Of a stretch of 64,000 bases of DNA, positions 13,701 to 28,700 are shown piece after piece (position 1 is the first letter of the stretch; each line of letters opens with the position of its first letter). Below the pieces are notes generated by a model. It did no database searches. It saw nothing but the letters and a program-made list of their open reading frames with translations, and was not told the origin of the DNA. This DNA is from Platerodrilus igneus. Its lineage: Eukaryota > Arthropoda > Insecta > Coleoptera > Lycidae. The stretch spans positions 868,001-932,000 of the forward strand of contig JARFIW010000494.1 of NCBI GenBank assembly GCA_036346225.1, in the 5' to 3' direction. The translations under genes and the position numbers were made by a program.

Positions 13701-16700
13701 AAAGGTACTAAACTTTTAAGAAGTTTATTGTATTTGACTTACGGAGGTCTAGAGCTTTAAATGATGACCTCCCGCTGGAATTTACTAGCCCGAAGCTATC
13801 GGTAAAAATGTGGTCTTTTATTACAAAGGATCCTAAATAAAATGAGGTGATTTATTGGTGTAAATTTTTGTTTATACTTTATTCAAGTTACTGAATTTTT
13901 AATTAATTAATGTGTTTATTCGTTAACATTACAAAATAATGTTACATATTGTATGAATTTGTATCAATTTGAGAAGAAGATAAAAGGTAAAAGACGTAAG
14001 AATTTAAGTATTAGGGGTCCTGGTGAAGTTATAAAAGAAATTGTATGATTTATAGAGAAAAATTCAGAATTATTGGAAAGTGTAGAAGATAACGTTGAAG
14101 AGATGGAAATAATAGATGAAACGGATGAAAATACTATAATTGCAGGAGTTAAGGAGATAAAGGAACTCTCTGTGAATGTAGCTTTTAAAAATAAAATAAA
14201 TAAATGCAGTAAAATTTTAGATAATGATAAAATGATTCGTTTAAGATAATTTCTATTAAAGAATGAAATCTTTCTGTGAAATGACATATGTACAAATATG
14301 AAGGAATGGCGTTTGGTTTCTCAGAATATTTATTTAATTATGCAGATGTGAGAAGTAATTGGAAGGCTAGGAAAAAGAAAGGAATGAGAGAGAATTAGAG
14401 GTTAATGTAGAAAAGGGATCGATTGTTATTGAGTGTCCAGGAAGTCAGAAATGAAGTAGAGTCATTATTAAAGGAGTAATATTCTGAATTGGTAAATAGC
14501 GAGTCAAGAATTGCTACAGATTATGAAAACAAGTTGCAAGTTATTAATACCGAACCAGTTAATGCTAAAGTTTAGCCATATAAAGAGAATTAATTGAAAG
14601 AAATCTTCACTATTTATAAATAATATTAGTAGTATTGCTAGATACTTGCTGGGACAACTTCATGAAATTTTATACCCCATATTTTTTTTGAGATTGTGAT
14701 AGTTTAGAGGAGAATTTGCTACAGTATAATGAATAATGTATACAAATGAAAGGAATTCTGTTTGAAATGAAACTTGAAACCGTGTGTAAATATGAGAAAA
14801 TTAGAAATAAAGGATAGCAACGTTAGACTATTGGTGATGTTAGGATAGAGTTAAGGAAAATTTAGTTACTTTTAAGATGAAAATAGATAGATTATTAAAG
14901 AGAAAGATCACAATAACAAATAATTATGTGTGTATTATGTCTTATAGAAATAGTATGTAGTTAGAAATAAAAATAATAAAATTACTCATTAATGCAGAAA
15001 TATGGCGCCCACTGTAAACTCAGCGGGATTGATTTCGAATTTTATATTTTAACTGGGAGGAAATGATATAATAATGATATCACCAAAAGAAATTAAAATT
15101 TCCCAATATTTCAATTTCATCCTGTATAAACGCATAAACGTATTCCATTAACACATAAAATAAGATTCCCATGTAAAATAACACTCTTTAAGAACAGATT
15201 CCATTTAAAAATGAAGCCCAATTATAAATTCATTGATTATGTTAATTCATTTCAGCCGTCTGTAAATAATTACTCTTGAGAGCTACCATAAAGCCAGTTT
15301 TCATTTTAAATAAGGCACAAAGCAAGCCCAATTTTTAAATATGTGAAAATAAAAGCATTTATTGTTATCTATACATAAATAATTATTCTATTCTCCTGAA
15401 AAATAACTTTTAATAACAAGTTTTCATTGCATTTACCATAGAACGTGTTCCAAAAAAAAAAACCAGGTAAAACAAGTTTTAGTGCATTTATGCAAAAACC
15501 AATTTCGGTCTTTTGGATAAATGAGGTAATTTTGAACCCTTATAAAACAATCAAAGCAATCATCAATATAATCTTGAAAGAACCTTTGTATAACGGCAGG
15601 AGTAAAAATAGTGCCAAGTTAAGAAAACCACATATATTTTACAAAATATTGTAATATTTACTTATAAATGTCACACGGATAGGTGATTGTTAATACAGGT
15701 TATTGTTTATTTGTAGTGTAAATGTTTACTGATTTTTTTTAGTACTGATAATGGCAAAACATAGCAGGGTTTTCCGAAATTACTTATATTCAAATCTAAA
15801 AAGAAGCTACCTATACTTAGAATGCATTTACTAATAAAAATAAACCTTTCTTTTTGTGGTAACATTATACCAGACTTTCCCAATTATTTTAAACAAAAAA
15901 GTTACTTACGTGATATCAGCATTGGGATGTAAACCGTATGCTTGAGGTGGATCTACTGATGCCATAGTTTCAAATGCTGCAAAATACTCGGGTAAGTTTT
16001 TGAATTTCAAAATTTTATAGCCTTTATAAAAATTAAAGTCTTCAGCAAACATTATTTCTCCAAACCAAACTTTAGCAAAGGTATTTAAAAGTATCTTATC
16101 GTAATCATCAGTTACTCTACCTCCATACTGAACTTCTCCAATCATGTATCTAAAATATTACATTATTATTTGTTAGGAAAGATACTAATTTGGTGCTGAT
16201 AAGAACTTTGACTATCTTCATGAACGGGCATATTAAAGCGAGTGCGTGTTAAAGTGCAGTAAACTTTATCTGTGGAATTCCTACTGTTCCTTTTAATTAC
16301 ATATATTTTGTTCAATACGGTGTAGGTTTGACAACAATCACACTGCGGAATTTGTAAAAAAATCGCAGTTGGCCTTATGGAAATCCTGTTGTACATTTAG
16401 ATGCTAGGGCAGATTTACCAAGGAGCAAAGGACGATAGGGACTACCTTAAACTACCTTATAAAATCGGACAATGCAAAAAATTCGGGCTCTAATGGATCA
16501 ATTAAATTGTTTCTTTCGTTGAATTAAAATTTGTGCAATGTTGCGCCCTCTGTAGAACCACCCCTGGTACTGAGTCTGTCATTTGACCGTAATAATCTAT
16601 AATGCTCTTCTGCTTTATTTGCAATACTGTTGCTACTAATTCAAGGCAATTAGTATTCAAGGTAATTTTTAACATATGGAATATAACAAAAATAGCTCAA

Positions 16701-19700
16701 AATAAAACTCTCCTATAACATTTTTTAACAATCTCATAACAACAGGTTCGTATTTAAAAAAATTTGTTCAAAACAAATAATCGTATCTCTTAGACAAAGT
16801 GGTAAAAAATTTACTAGATTGAATTTCATGATGGCACTGAAAAGGTGAAATATGTAATTATAATTTTAATAATTCCACTTTGTAGACTTCAGAGGTTTTA
16901 TCTAAGTTAAAACAAATGCCATTAAGGTTTCTTTGAATATTACGAAAAATTCAGAAATCTCACTGTGTCAAATAGCACAGCTTGACAGATGAAAACGGTT
17001 TAAAATTTTAAGCATTTTATTTTCTCGATCATTTTATGGCTGTAGCCAAATTGAGTTAGTGGCGTCCTTCTGATCATATTTTTCTTTTTTTTGGAGTGTA
17101 TCAAATTAGTGATCTGAATTTATGATTTAAAGATTTGAAGAATGATAAAGAACGCACCCCAATTGTTTGGCGATTATTTTTATGATTCTTAGTATTGATC
17201 TTGAAGTGAACTTTTGATATTGTCACGTTGTAGCTATCTTAGTTAGTAATTTTGAATGTCAAGTTATGAATAACATTGTCAACTGGGGGAGTTGGCTGAA
17301 AGCCTTTTTTTAAAAACATGGTCGCAGCCAATGAAAAATGGGTATTTAAATGTCTCTTCGTATAATATATTGATTAGTAAATTAGTGTTTATGATTTATT
17401 AATCCAACTTGCCGAGAATATTACAATAACAAATATGTAATCTTATACCATTCCAAGGTTTGTAGCTACAGAAGATGGCAGTGTTCAAATAGTTTTGTCG
17501 CAGAACTATTTGTCCCGAAACAGACATATACTGTTTACAATTAAATGAAACAGACTACATCAAAATCCTAACAGGTCAGTTTTAAACTTAAATCCATTTT
17601 TCAGCGAAATAAATAGTTAATAATTGTTAAGATGCTGTGTTTGCCCAACAATGTTTCAATATGTAAAGACAGTACAGTACAGCTGAAAATCTGTAGTAAA
17701 CCCTTGATTTACCTATTTTATTTCATCTTACATTATGATTGTGATATCAGTTGACCTTTAGCAGTTGGTTATCTATTACCTTTAAAGAACTTTAGTGTGG
17801 TTATCTGCTATTCCTTGTTTACACTAAACACAATCTCAAGAACAATTTAATTATAAATTGTTGACCATTTTTGTTAAGGAGATACAGTTTATATTGGTTG
17901 CATTCATCTGTAAAACAAAACAACTATCTGAAACAGTTAATATCTGCTATACATAATATCATATCTGCTACAGTGAAGTCTCCTTTAGTGCTCTTACTTT
18001 TATAATCATGTCTATTTGTACAGCTTGTAAAATTCCATTCAATGCTTCTTCATATATTGTACCATGCTCTGTTTGTTCAAATTTATTTCATGCCACATTG
18101 GATTGTGCAGGTCTATCTGCTTCTGAATCAAAAGTTTTGGACCTTAAGAAGAAGCAGATGATGGTCTATAAATGTATAGATTGCCATTCTAATGGCAGAG
18201 GAAACAATTTTGTTGATGTTCACTCTCTGTCTGCTGACCTTAAAGATATTAAAGCATCTTGTGGAATTTTGTCAACACTCCAGACTGAATTAGCTGATGT
18301 CAAGTCTCATATTGATGGTATTGTGAAATCACTAGAAGAGCTGCCTCGTCTACAGGGCCAAGTTGATACCCTACAGCTGAGAATATCTGAACTGGAATCT
18401 GCAAATCTTTGCTCCACTAATAATACTGAGAAGATGTTCTCTGAATTTCAAGATCGTATCTCACGTTCATGTAATGTCATTCTTTTCAACCTTCAGGAGT
18501 CAAGTAATGGTAATGCAATTGATGACATTAATCTTGTGAAAACTGTATTGGAGCCCATTGGTATTGAACTTTGTGATATTAAAGTTAAGAGAATTGGGCG
18601 GCTTAATGTTAACAATAATAATAAGACTAGACCTGTTATTGTAACGCTTAACAGCTCTAGAGATGTTTCTATTGTTTTCAGGAACAGGTTTAAATTGAAG
18701 CACCCAATCAGAGTATCGTTTGATAAGACGAAATCTCAGCAGCAGCAATATGCTAATGCTCTCTCTGAACTTAGGACAAGATCGTCTGCTGGGGAAGTTG
18801 ACCTTGTGGTCAAGTATTTGGATAACGTTCCCACTGTTGTTCAAAAGAGCAGTATTACTTCTCAGTCACAGACAAAAAACTAGTTCATGTTGATAAATCT
18901 AATCTAGTCATCTATTATCAGAACTGTAGGAGTCTGAAGAATAAGTTTCGTACTTTGCAAGTAAATTTAAGTCAGCTGACTATTTCGCCTGATGTTATAG
19001 TTTTCACCGAGACCTGGTTGGATAGTGCTGTACTGGATAGTGAAATTGGCCTGGATAATTATGTGCTATATAGAACTGATAGGTCTGTTCAACATAGTAA
19101 CCTTACGCGGGTGGAGGTGTGCTTGTTGCTGTAAGCAAATCTTTTCTTTCTGCTTTATGTGAAGTTGATGATAGTTGCTGTGAGCAGGTCTTTGTAAAGA
19201 TTAATCTAAATTTCAAGAAATTGATTATTGGAGCAGCCTATATACCTCCGATGTCCTCTATACAAGTATATCAGTCTCATTCTGCTGCTTTGGAGTCTCT
19301 ACTTAATTCTTTTACTAATGATGAATTGGATGTTATCTTGCTGGGAGATTATAATTTGCCGCAGGTCATATGGACAAATGAAGAGGATTGCTCGTTCAAG
19401 ATTTTAGGTTATCTTAATCCTAGTTCTGCGTCTGCCGTTGAAGTAGTGAGTGATATGGTGAATACCTTTGGTTTAAAGCAGTACTTTCCTTTACCTAATA
19501 ATAAGCCATATTCTTTGGATTTACTATTTACTACTTTGGCTAAAATCAGTGTAATTTCTTCTGATGAGTATATATTACCGGTTGATATTCACCATGTCCC
19601 TTGCTACTTTGGTATTGATATTTTGCCAGGCTCTTTTGTTAATTTGCGTAGCGTAATTAAAAGTTTTGATTTCTACAATGCGGATTGTGATAAATTAAGT

Positions 19701-22700
19701 CTTGAATTTGATAATGTTGACTGGGACTCTCTCTTAAATTCTAATGATGTAAATTTAGATGTTGCTTGCTTTGAAGATCTAGTCCATAATATTATAAGTC
19801 GAAATGTGCCTTTGAAAACTAGACGTATTTCTTCCTATCCAAGTTGGTTTTCTGCTGAACTTTGTAAATATTTAGTATCTAAGAAGATTGCACATAGGCG
19901 CTGGAAAACCTCTGGTAAACTTCATGACTTTATCGAATTTAAGATGTTAAGAGCAAAATGTCTAAGACTGTCTAGGTTAAATTACAATGATTTTATACTA
20001 AAGGTTGAGAATAGTTCTATAAGTAATGTTAAGTCATTCTGGTCATTTGTCAATAAAAAGATGTTCTACTAGTTTTCCAGCTGTTATGCGACTTAATAGT
20101 TGTTATGGTCGTACTGAGTCTGAGATTGCTCAGCTGTTCTCTGATTGTTTCAGTTCTGTTTATAGGGTAACGCCGAATCTTAATGCTCCATTCTTGAATA
20201 GTTGTCCTGAACTTGATGTGCCTGTGATTAGTTCTGAAGATATTGACTATTGTATTAAGAGTATGAATGAAAGTGACAGTACAGGTCCTGGTTTATTACC
20301 AACTAGGTTATTGAAGAAATGTATTGCCTCATTGAAGAAGCCTCTTCTTGTATTATTTAATAAATCTATCAAATTGGGTGTCTTTCCTACTTCTTGGAAA
20401 CTTGCGCATATTACTCCGATTTTTAAGTCTGGCAATAGACAAGATATTTCGAATTATAGGCCTATTTCACTGCTTGGCTCTTTCTCTAAGCTTTTGAGTC
20501 AATAATCGTTAGTAAATTAACTAATCTAGTTTATCCTTTGATTAATAGCAGTCAACATGGTTTTATTGCGGAAGATCTACTTTGACTAACTCTCTTCAGT
20601 TTACCACAAATATATGTGTGTCTCTTGAATTGGAAGGACAGGTTGATGCTTTGTTTCTAGATTTTGCCAAAGCTTTCGATACCGTTAATCATGGTCTTCT
20701 TATTCACAAATTATTTTGTTTTGGTATTAGAAATGAATTTCTCTCTTGGTTTAAATCTTACTTAGAAAATAGGGTTCAAGTAGTGAAGATTGGTGGGTGT
20801 TTATCAAGTCCTATTCGTGCTATTTCTGGGGTTCCGCAGGGTTCAAATTTAGGTCCGCTTTTGTTCATACTATTCATAAATGATGTCTGCAATGTAGTAA
20901 AATTCTCTAAAATCCTTTTATATGCGGATGATCTCAAGTTATATTGTAATATAAGTAATACCACTGACTGTATTAATTTGCAGTCAGATCTTAATGAAGT
21001 TGTTAGATGGTCAGTCGAAAATGATTTGTTGTTAAACATTGCGAAATGTAAAACTATGTCCTTTACTAGGCGTTCTGCTCTTACTTTCGATTACAGTATA
21101 TTGGGTATTGATTTAGAAAACACTAATTCTATAAAAGATCTTGGGATCTTTCTGCAATACAATTTTAGTTTTAATATGCATTTAGATTATGTTATAGCTA
21201 GATCTCTTAGGATGCTAGGCTTTATTATACGATCTACTAAGGACTTTAAATCTACAAACTCTGTTATTTCTTTGTATAGAGCTTTGGTCATGCCTATTCT
21301 TATGTATGCCTCTGTTATTTGGACGCCATATACTGCTTGTGATACAGTAAAACTTGATAAAGTTCAACATTTGTTACTCAGATATCTTGCATTCAAGAGT
21401 GGATCTCCTATGTTACCATTTGATCATAATTATGGTCCTGTGGCTTCTAAATTTAATTTGCCCACCATAAAATCAATGCATGATATTTCTGATGTTATCT
21501 TTGTTTATAAGGTTCTAAATGGTTTCTTAAATTGTGAATTTACAGTGGGGCATTTTGCCCTTAGTCTTAATTCATATCCGACTAGACATCATCGTTTACT
21601 GCGGGAGCAAACGCATAAATTTAATTTTGCTTTCTATTCTGCCTGTCCTAGACTGCGTAGGAAGTGGAATTCTCTTGATGAGACTGTTCGAAATTCTGAT
21701 CGCTTAAGTTGCTTTAAACCTATTATTCGTAAATTACTGCATAGGTACTGAGTCCTATATTCATTTTGTTATAGTTTATAACTAAGTTATATTTTATAGC
21801 TCTTTATTTTGTTATTCTTTATTAATTTTGTATAAGGACCTTTGTGTCCGTGGATTTATCAATAAATAAATAAATAATGAAAGCCTACCATCTAATGATG
21901 TTAATGGTGTTGTCGAAGAACAACTAATGGAGGAAAAAAGTCGAGATAATTTAAATTTGACCAACAATATTCAAAATGATTGCTTAGGAGAAACAAATAC
22001 GTCACTTCGTGTAGTATGGACTTACAATGCTATTCTGCAGTTAATTGGTATTATGGAAAATTATTTAACAGTTGAATCATTCAAAGAAACGCATCTGTTT
22101 TTGAACGTGTAGGCAATGAAATTATTAGTTGCAATTTTATGTACGATGCAGGTCAATATTTACAAAAGTGGAAAAATCTAGTCCAAACATATAAGAATAT
22201 AGAAGACCATAAAAAACAAACTGGTCGTGCAGCCAGTAGATTTCATTTTTACGACCTGTTACATAATATCTGGGGGTCACGTCCTACAAATTTTAGTGAA
22301 CATTGTAACCATTTTTTTTAAGAAAAAAATTGCTAGTTGATACAAATTAGATGTATAAAGTCATCAAGAGAAAAAGAAAAGAAATTGAAAAAATTTGCCA
22401 AGAATATTAGATTGCAAAATTAAGTAGATTCTCAATTTTTAATAAGTCCATGGTCCCATATGGAAAACAACATGCGAGTTGTTATTTTCTAATTTGGTGC
22501 AATTACACGGCTAAGTTCAACATTGTGTACCCACAATCTTGCAGAAAACAATCCAGCTATTGTAAAACCTGGTTTGTATAGTCATAAACAGCAATTTAAT
22601 CTTCCAAAAATCTGTGTAAACACCTTATTGTTCAAGAAATATCTCACGGTTTTCAACTTGTTTCATACATACAGCGTGTGGGCATTAAACCTTTGTTCTT

Positions 22701-25700
22701 ATAAGACTTCCCCCGCTGAACTGTCTTTGCACTTCCACATCATCTTCGAGTCAAGCAGGTTGGAAAGTCGTTGATGGTGAGATTTAGGGTCAAAACTTTA
22801 ATTGCCTCGGTCAATTTTTATTACAGCACAAATCACCAGTAGGGCTTACAATCACATTATAGTGCGAACAACTATCCTGCAACAGCCAGACAATAGGCCA
22901 TAGAATCGGAAGCCACTTGCTAGTCTATATGTATGCTCTAGCTGACCAATATTTTTTGAACATCTTCGAGCGTATTCATTATGTACCACATAGTCTGGGG
23001 TCATCGTTTTTTGTTACCTAGCTGAAATCTGGGCCTAGCCAGCCTAAAGGTAGTCGCCAGCACTCAGTGGTTAAGGGTGAAGGAGTTTTGCTGAATCCAA
23101 AACGATTTGTTAAATTGTTCTGCAACCCCTTTTTTCACAATAAATAATTTTTTGATTTCACTAACAACGTGTGAATTTATTTAATTTTTTATCATTGGAT
23201 AAAAGTTATTTGTTATATAATAGATAGCTTCTACTTTTAATGTTCCATTTTCTAAAAAGGATAAATCAAAAATTTTAGATGATTCACTCCGATGTGGTTT
23301 CTGTATGTACCTTAAATTCCATCTCTTTACTAGATACAGTGGCGTCTAACTTCACTTTATTTAGTTTTCTGTTTCACGAAGCATATTTCAACCCTACCCT
23401 TCTCATGATCTCCCATGGGATAATAGCCAAACTAGCCGCCGGCACAGTAAGTTTTTATAGTTCCATCCCGCAAGCGTAATAGTTCAAGTCCCTTTAAATT
23501 CAGAGTTGTTGTTCTATCTTCCCTCTAGGGGCTGAAGAATAAAATTGTTACATTAACGTCCAATGCTTTGGGGTTCGAACAGAGTAACCATTTATGTACA
23601 CCATCTATATAATAAAAAATCAAATTTGCTACAACATACATTAGAATCAACTTTCGATATACAATCTACAGATGATCAAGAGAATGGAAATAGTAAATCA
23701 TCAGGTAGTTCTTCTACATCAGACAGTGCAGCATGTATTCCAATAACTCGAATGAAACAGAAATGCAATACCGATATGTGACTTAGTGAAAAGTGACATG
23801 CTGATTTTATGGAAATGGAACGGGAAAAGATTGTAGTAAGAAAACAATAAGTTGAACTACTCCAAAAATTGTTAGATAATTTGGAAATTCATTGTTTTAT
23901 TTTTATGCTCGTTTCATATGTTAAAGATGTTACAATGTACAATTACATTAATGTGTAATAATTATATAAATAAAAGTACAAAGTACATGTCTATTAATCA
24001 AGTAAAACAATTATCTTTCATTTACATTTGTGGTTATCTCAATAAAGAACTTCGATCACGTGGGTATTTGTTTCTTGAGTGCTTGACGTGGTATATGTTA
24101 AACAGCAAAGATCACTCTGCAAATTGTCCTCTATATTTGACAGTATGATAACTTATCTTATTTTAAAATGCATATATTATGCAAAATGCAAGCTGTCATT
24201 ATACATTCAGATACCAAATTTAAGTCTAAGTTTTGAAACCCCACCAACAGTCTGCAAAACCAAAACTGTTCTACTATCACTCTTGTAGAATGTTTCTAAT
24301 TAAATTGACAATTTTTCTTCATCCATTATACTGAAAAGTAGTCGTTAACCAATGTAGGGATGGATATGCTGAATCGCCAAGTAAAATATTGTTCCCAAAA
24401 TATATTTCGTCTTCAACTGCTTTAGCATATAGACGAGACTGTCTTAAAAGGTCTGGCATCATGTATAGAACCTACTTCTACGCAGAAAATATCAGAAAAT
24501 AAACTATTGGGTAAGCAACGCCTTGAAGTAAACTATGAAACCCTTTATGGTTTACATAGGACAGTATTTTCTACTGGCTTATTAATTCGAACATGGCAAC
24601 CATCGATTGCACCAATGACGTGAAATTTGACACTTTTTATAAAATTTTTGGGTTGTGGTTACTATTTCTTTTCTGAAGACCAGCATATAAATTCATGTTT
24701 TATACTCAAAATAAATTCTGTGTTCTACGTTAAAAATAAATGGTCTGAACTATAAGATGTTCCACATCTGTCTGAAATTTGTCGAAAGGTTTCGCTGTTA
24801 CTTAAGTATCATACTGTCACCAGAAAACTTTTTTCAGCGGAAATGTTTTGTCTTCTAGAATTGTTTGATGATATAAACCCAGAGTTGCCCAATCTACCTA
24901 CAAAACACATATAAAATCGTCTTACTGACACGGGACAAGATGAACACCTACTTATTAGTTGATAAGCTACTGCATTGTTCATCCGAAAATGTTGTTGAAA
25001 CATCTTATTTGAGTACTGTTTAACAATTCTTTTAACATAATTTTCGATTTTATACAAGATTTCCATGAATTTTTTATTCTTAGCGAAAAATGAAAATTTT
25101 TCTGAATAGAGCCAATATTATTAATTAACAAAATCTAAAAAGAACACTTCAGTATTGGAAACTTTTCCCGGAATATTATACGAACCAGTATTATTTTAAT
25201 AGTTTTCCTATCCATAGCAGCACAGATTAGTTCTACTTATAGTTAATCACAATTTTAGAGAGTAAGAAAACTAGGTTATGTCTACAATGTGCCAAGATTG
25301 TACTTTCTTACCTTAAAGTGCTCCAACTCACACCTCTAGTGGGATCAAAATCATCAAGATGATTTTGAACAAACATACAACTAGCAAGCCAATCAGCCGA
25401 ATTAAATTCGTAAGGTATATTCCAACCTAAGGGTCCAAATTTGCGTCGCTCCTGTACAACTGTATGTAAAAATGATATTGCATAAATTAAAGGTATGTAT
25501 TGCGGTAGAGTGTTATAATCAAGCATATCTTGATTCATTGATGTATAAGTACGCATTAGCCCAGCCTTTACACCAGAAGGCGGTTCATTTGTAAATTTAA
25601 TACAGAGTTGCAATAAACTGATAGGGAATAAGGGATGAACTTCTGTCGTTAACCATAATCTGAAATCTGGATGAACATATGCACCAACTCGCTCAATTTC

Positions 25701-28700
25701 CATAAACTGAACCAGTAATTCATTCATATAATCAAGTCCTAAATGACAGTTTTGAAGTAGAGCCCAAAAACCCTAAAATGAGAAAGTTAAATAGTACAAA
25801 TTACACAGAGATTTTTAAACCTCATTCATTGCCTGCGTTAACAGTTTGCGGGCATGCACTTCTTGTCCTTGTCCTAATGACATACACTTTGCTACAGTTT
25901 CCAAACGTTTTGCAAGTTGTTCTATGTAAGGAGTTGGATCAGAACCAGTGCTTAAAAAACAAATCATGGGCGTCACTGGTCTACTCTCAAGCAGCATACT
26001 CTCCATGTTTAAAATTACTGCTTCTGCAAATCGCTGTCCCATTGATGAGGCAATATACTTACGACTTTGTGTTAATGTTCTGTCTGTACACCATGCACTG
26101 TTAAGAGAGACATTCAAATTATCTTGTATTTATGAACCGTCTATAATCATTATTTGTTTATTAAGACCAAAAAAGGCATCAACAGTTTTCTGTCATAAAA
26201 TGCATTAACAGAGCACACAATCTCTGAAAATCCATAATTTTGTATATAGAATATAAGTAATAAATAAACAAAACATTTATTTGCAGAAAAACTTTAATGC
26301 ATTCTTACCGGATCATTAACAGTTTTCTAAAGATATCTAAAGTATGATAACCATCAGGAATAATAGATTCCTCTGGTGCATCCTTATCAAACCAAACTTT
26401 CCATCCCTTTTCATTATTTTCAACCTAAAAATATGTTTCATTACTACCTTGATTTACAAAACACTAACCTGTTGTAAAATATATTGGAAATGGCGTAATT
26501 TTGACAACTCTACTAAATTCAACCATGTCATATCGGTAATCCATTTGAAAGGTTTTTCTGGACACGTATTTAAATCTAATGCAGCTCCACCTTTAATAAA
26601 ATATTGAAATTCTTCATGTGTTACAATTTCCTTATTCATGTCAATTTTTAAACACAGCAGCAAAACGTACATAAACTTGTCAACTTCATAAAGACCACGC
26701 GATTTATAGCGAAATATTTCGTAGGTCATGTAATCAATTATAAACTGAATACGTCTAAAACAATAAAATAATCTGGTTAAAGTGTTTGTTCTTAAACAAA
26801 AACATATGGTTCTTTTGAATATGACTTGCATTTTTGTAATTTGCTACATAAAAATTAACTGTACGACATCAGCCAATGATAGTCATCAGGTGAGTGGTTA
26901 ATGATCAAAGCATAGACTGATGATACAAAAACATTATTTATTTTATCGAATTATTTAGAATGTAAATACACGTGGAATATCTGTCTAAGTTAGTAATTTT
27001 GCTGGATGCCACCTACTCTTGACTAATTTTGAGGCATCTTAAAAATATCCAAGTTGATAAATGTAAAGGGGACCAGAGCATAACATCAGAAAAGTGGATC
27101 GGTAGAGCTCCACTGGATTTGAAGATATAATCGGAGAAAACTATCTAACTACAAGCATTAAAAGTAACTTCAAATAATTTTTTTGTTATCAAGAAAACCT
27201 TAATTTCAACATCCAAAAGCAAAATTTCAATTATTTAATACGATTCTGGTACATAAATATCAAGTGTCATATTTTGTATCATTGTCTATATGCAAAATTT
27301 CAATAACAGCTTATAGTTCATCATAATTTGAAGGGCATTAAAGGTTTTTCATTTTAACTTCAAATAATATTTCCTAGTAACCATATTTTAAATAAAAGTT
27401 GAATTTATGTTTAACCATTAGTTTCAATTTTATTTGTTCTCAGAAAATACAGTTAAAGAAGTTCAAAGTAGAGATAAAATATTCTTCAACAGACAAGTTC
27501 CAGATATTCATATATGAGAGTAACACATATTTAAAGTGACAAGTTATGGCTAGATGCCATAAAAGTCTTATGTTTATCAGAACACGCAATAAGAGTTAAT
27601 ATATTACCAGGCTAGATAATACATGTGCATATTAACATTGGAGGGAGTACAGAGCTAATATGGTATAGGTTAGAAAGGGTAAACATGATTAAAAAGCTTA
27701 TTAGGAAACGTCTGACGATTTTAAACTTATGTTAGAATTGAATAAGGTTGTATTAACAATAATATACGAGTATAGATTTTATATTCCGAGAAAAGAGTAA
27801 GTGTACGTTATAGTGTTGTTTTGAAATTACAACGATCGTCTTTCTGTGAATTCAAGTTGAAAATAGTTTGTTGAAATCTAAAAAGACATGAAATGTGTAA
27901 TGGGATTGCATTTAAATATGATGGTAATTAATCTCGCGTTCTTTTCGAATTAAGCATCCAAATATACAAGTGTGAAACTTCATTGAAACTGATTCACGTA
28001 TTTATTTAACAATGTTCAAATAAAAATTAACTCAAAATATTGCCGTGCAGAATTTCTCACGTAAGTAACAAATCTGGTTTAATTGTTAGGTGTTAAATGA
28101 ATAATTTTAATTAGGAATCCTTGTGTGGACTATGATAAAAGACTTTTAGTGTTAAGTGGGATATTCTCTTGTTGAATAGAATGAAGTTTTGAGTGGGGAC
28201 ATAATAAACTGGTACTGGAATAGAATGGAATTTATTTAATGCCAGAAAAATTTAAGGTTTGGATGTTGGACGTAGCAGACAGAAAATTGGTGTTGTCATG
28301 TGTATCAGAAGCTGTGTGAGGAACCAGCTGAAATTAGAGGCTTTGCAGAAGAAGATTCAATTTAGGTACGAATTAAACTGTTTGTTTTATTATTGTATAT
28401 GTGTTAAAGTGAATAGGATAAATTTTAATCCAAAGTTAGGTTATTGACAATATAAATGTTTGAGGCTCGTAGTAGATAACGAGCATCCTTGTTAAAAAAT
28501 CATGATTTTATTTTAGTTTCATTACTGTAAGTGTAAATTTAATATTCATAGAATACTAGTAAGAGTATTACAAATAGGGAGATGAATTTTATTGTAAAGG
28601 TCAACACACTTTAAACTTGGATCATGCTAAATAATTTAATTGTATCAGTATTTTGCTACATTCATCAGTTATGATAATGGGCTTATTAATTAAAGAATTA

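Larger units (their letters stand above)
17306..21877 (+). mobile_element. CR1/Jockey-group non-LTR retrotransposon, near full length
   Basis: About 4.6 kb with a roughly 700-bp 5' untranslated region, ORF1, ORF2 and a 3' tail of AATA repeats (21861-21877). It is bounded by a 9-bp target duplication. The ORF2 frame is broken about four times by single-base shifts (near 19110, 20065, 20495 and 20575), so the copy is dead but young-looking. It lies antisense to the dynein gene and inside a PIF/Harbinger transposon. Confidence 0.85.
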
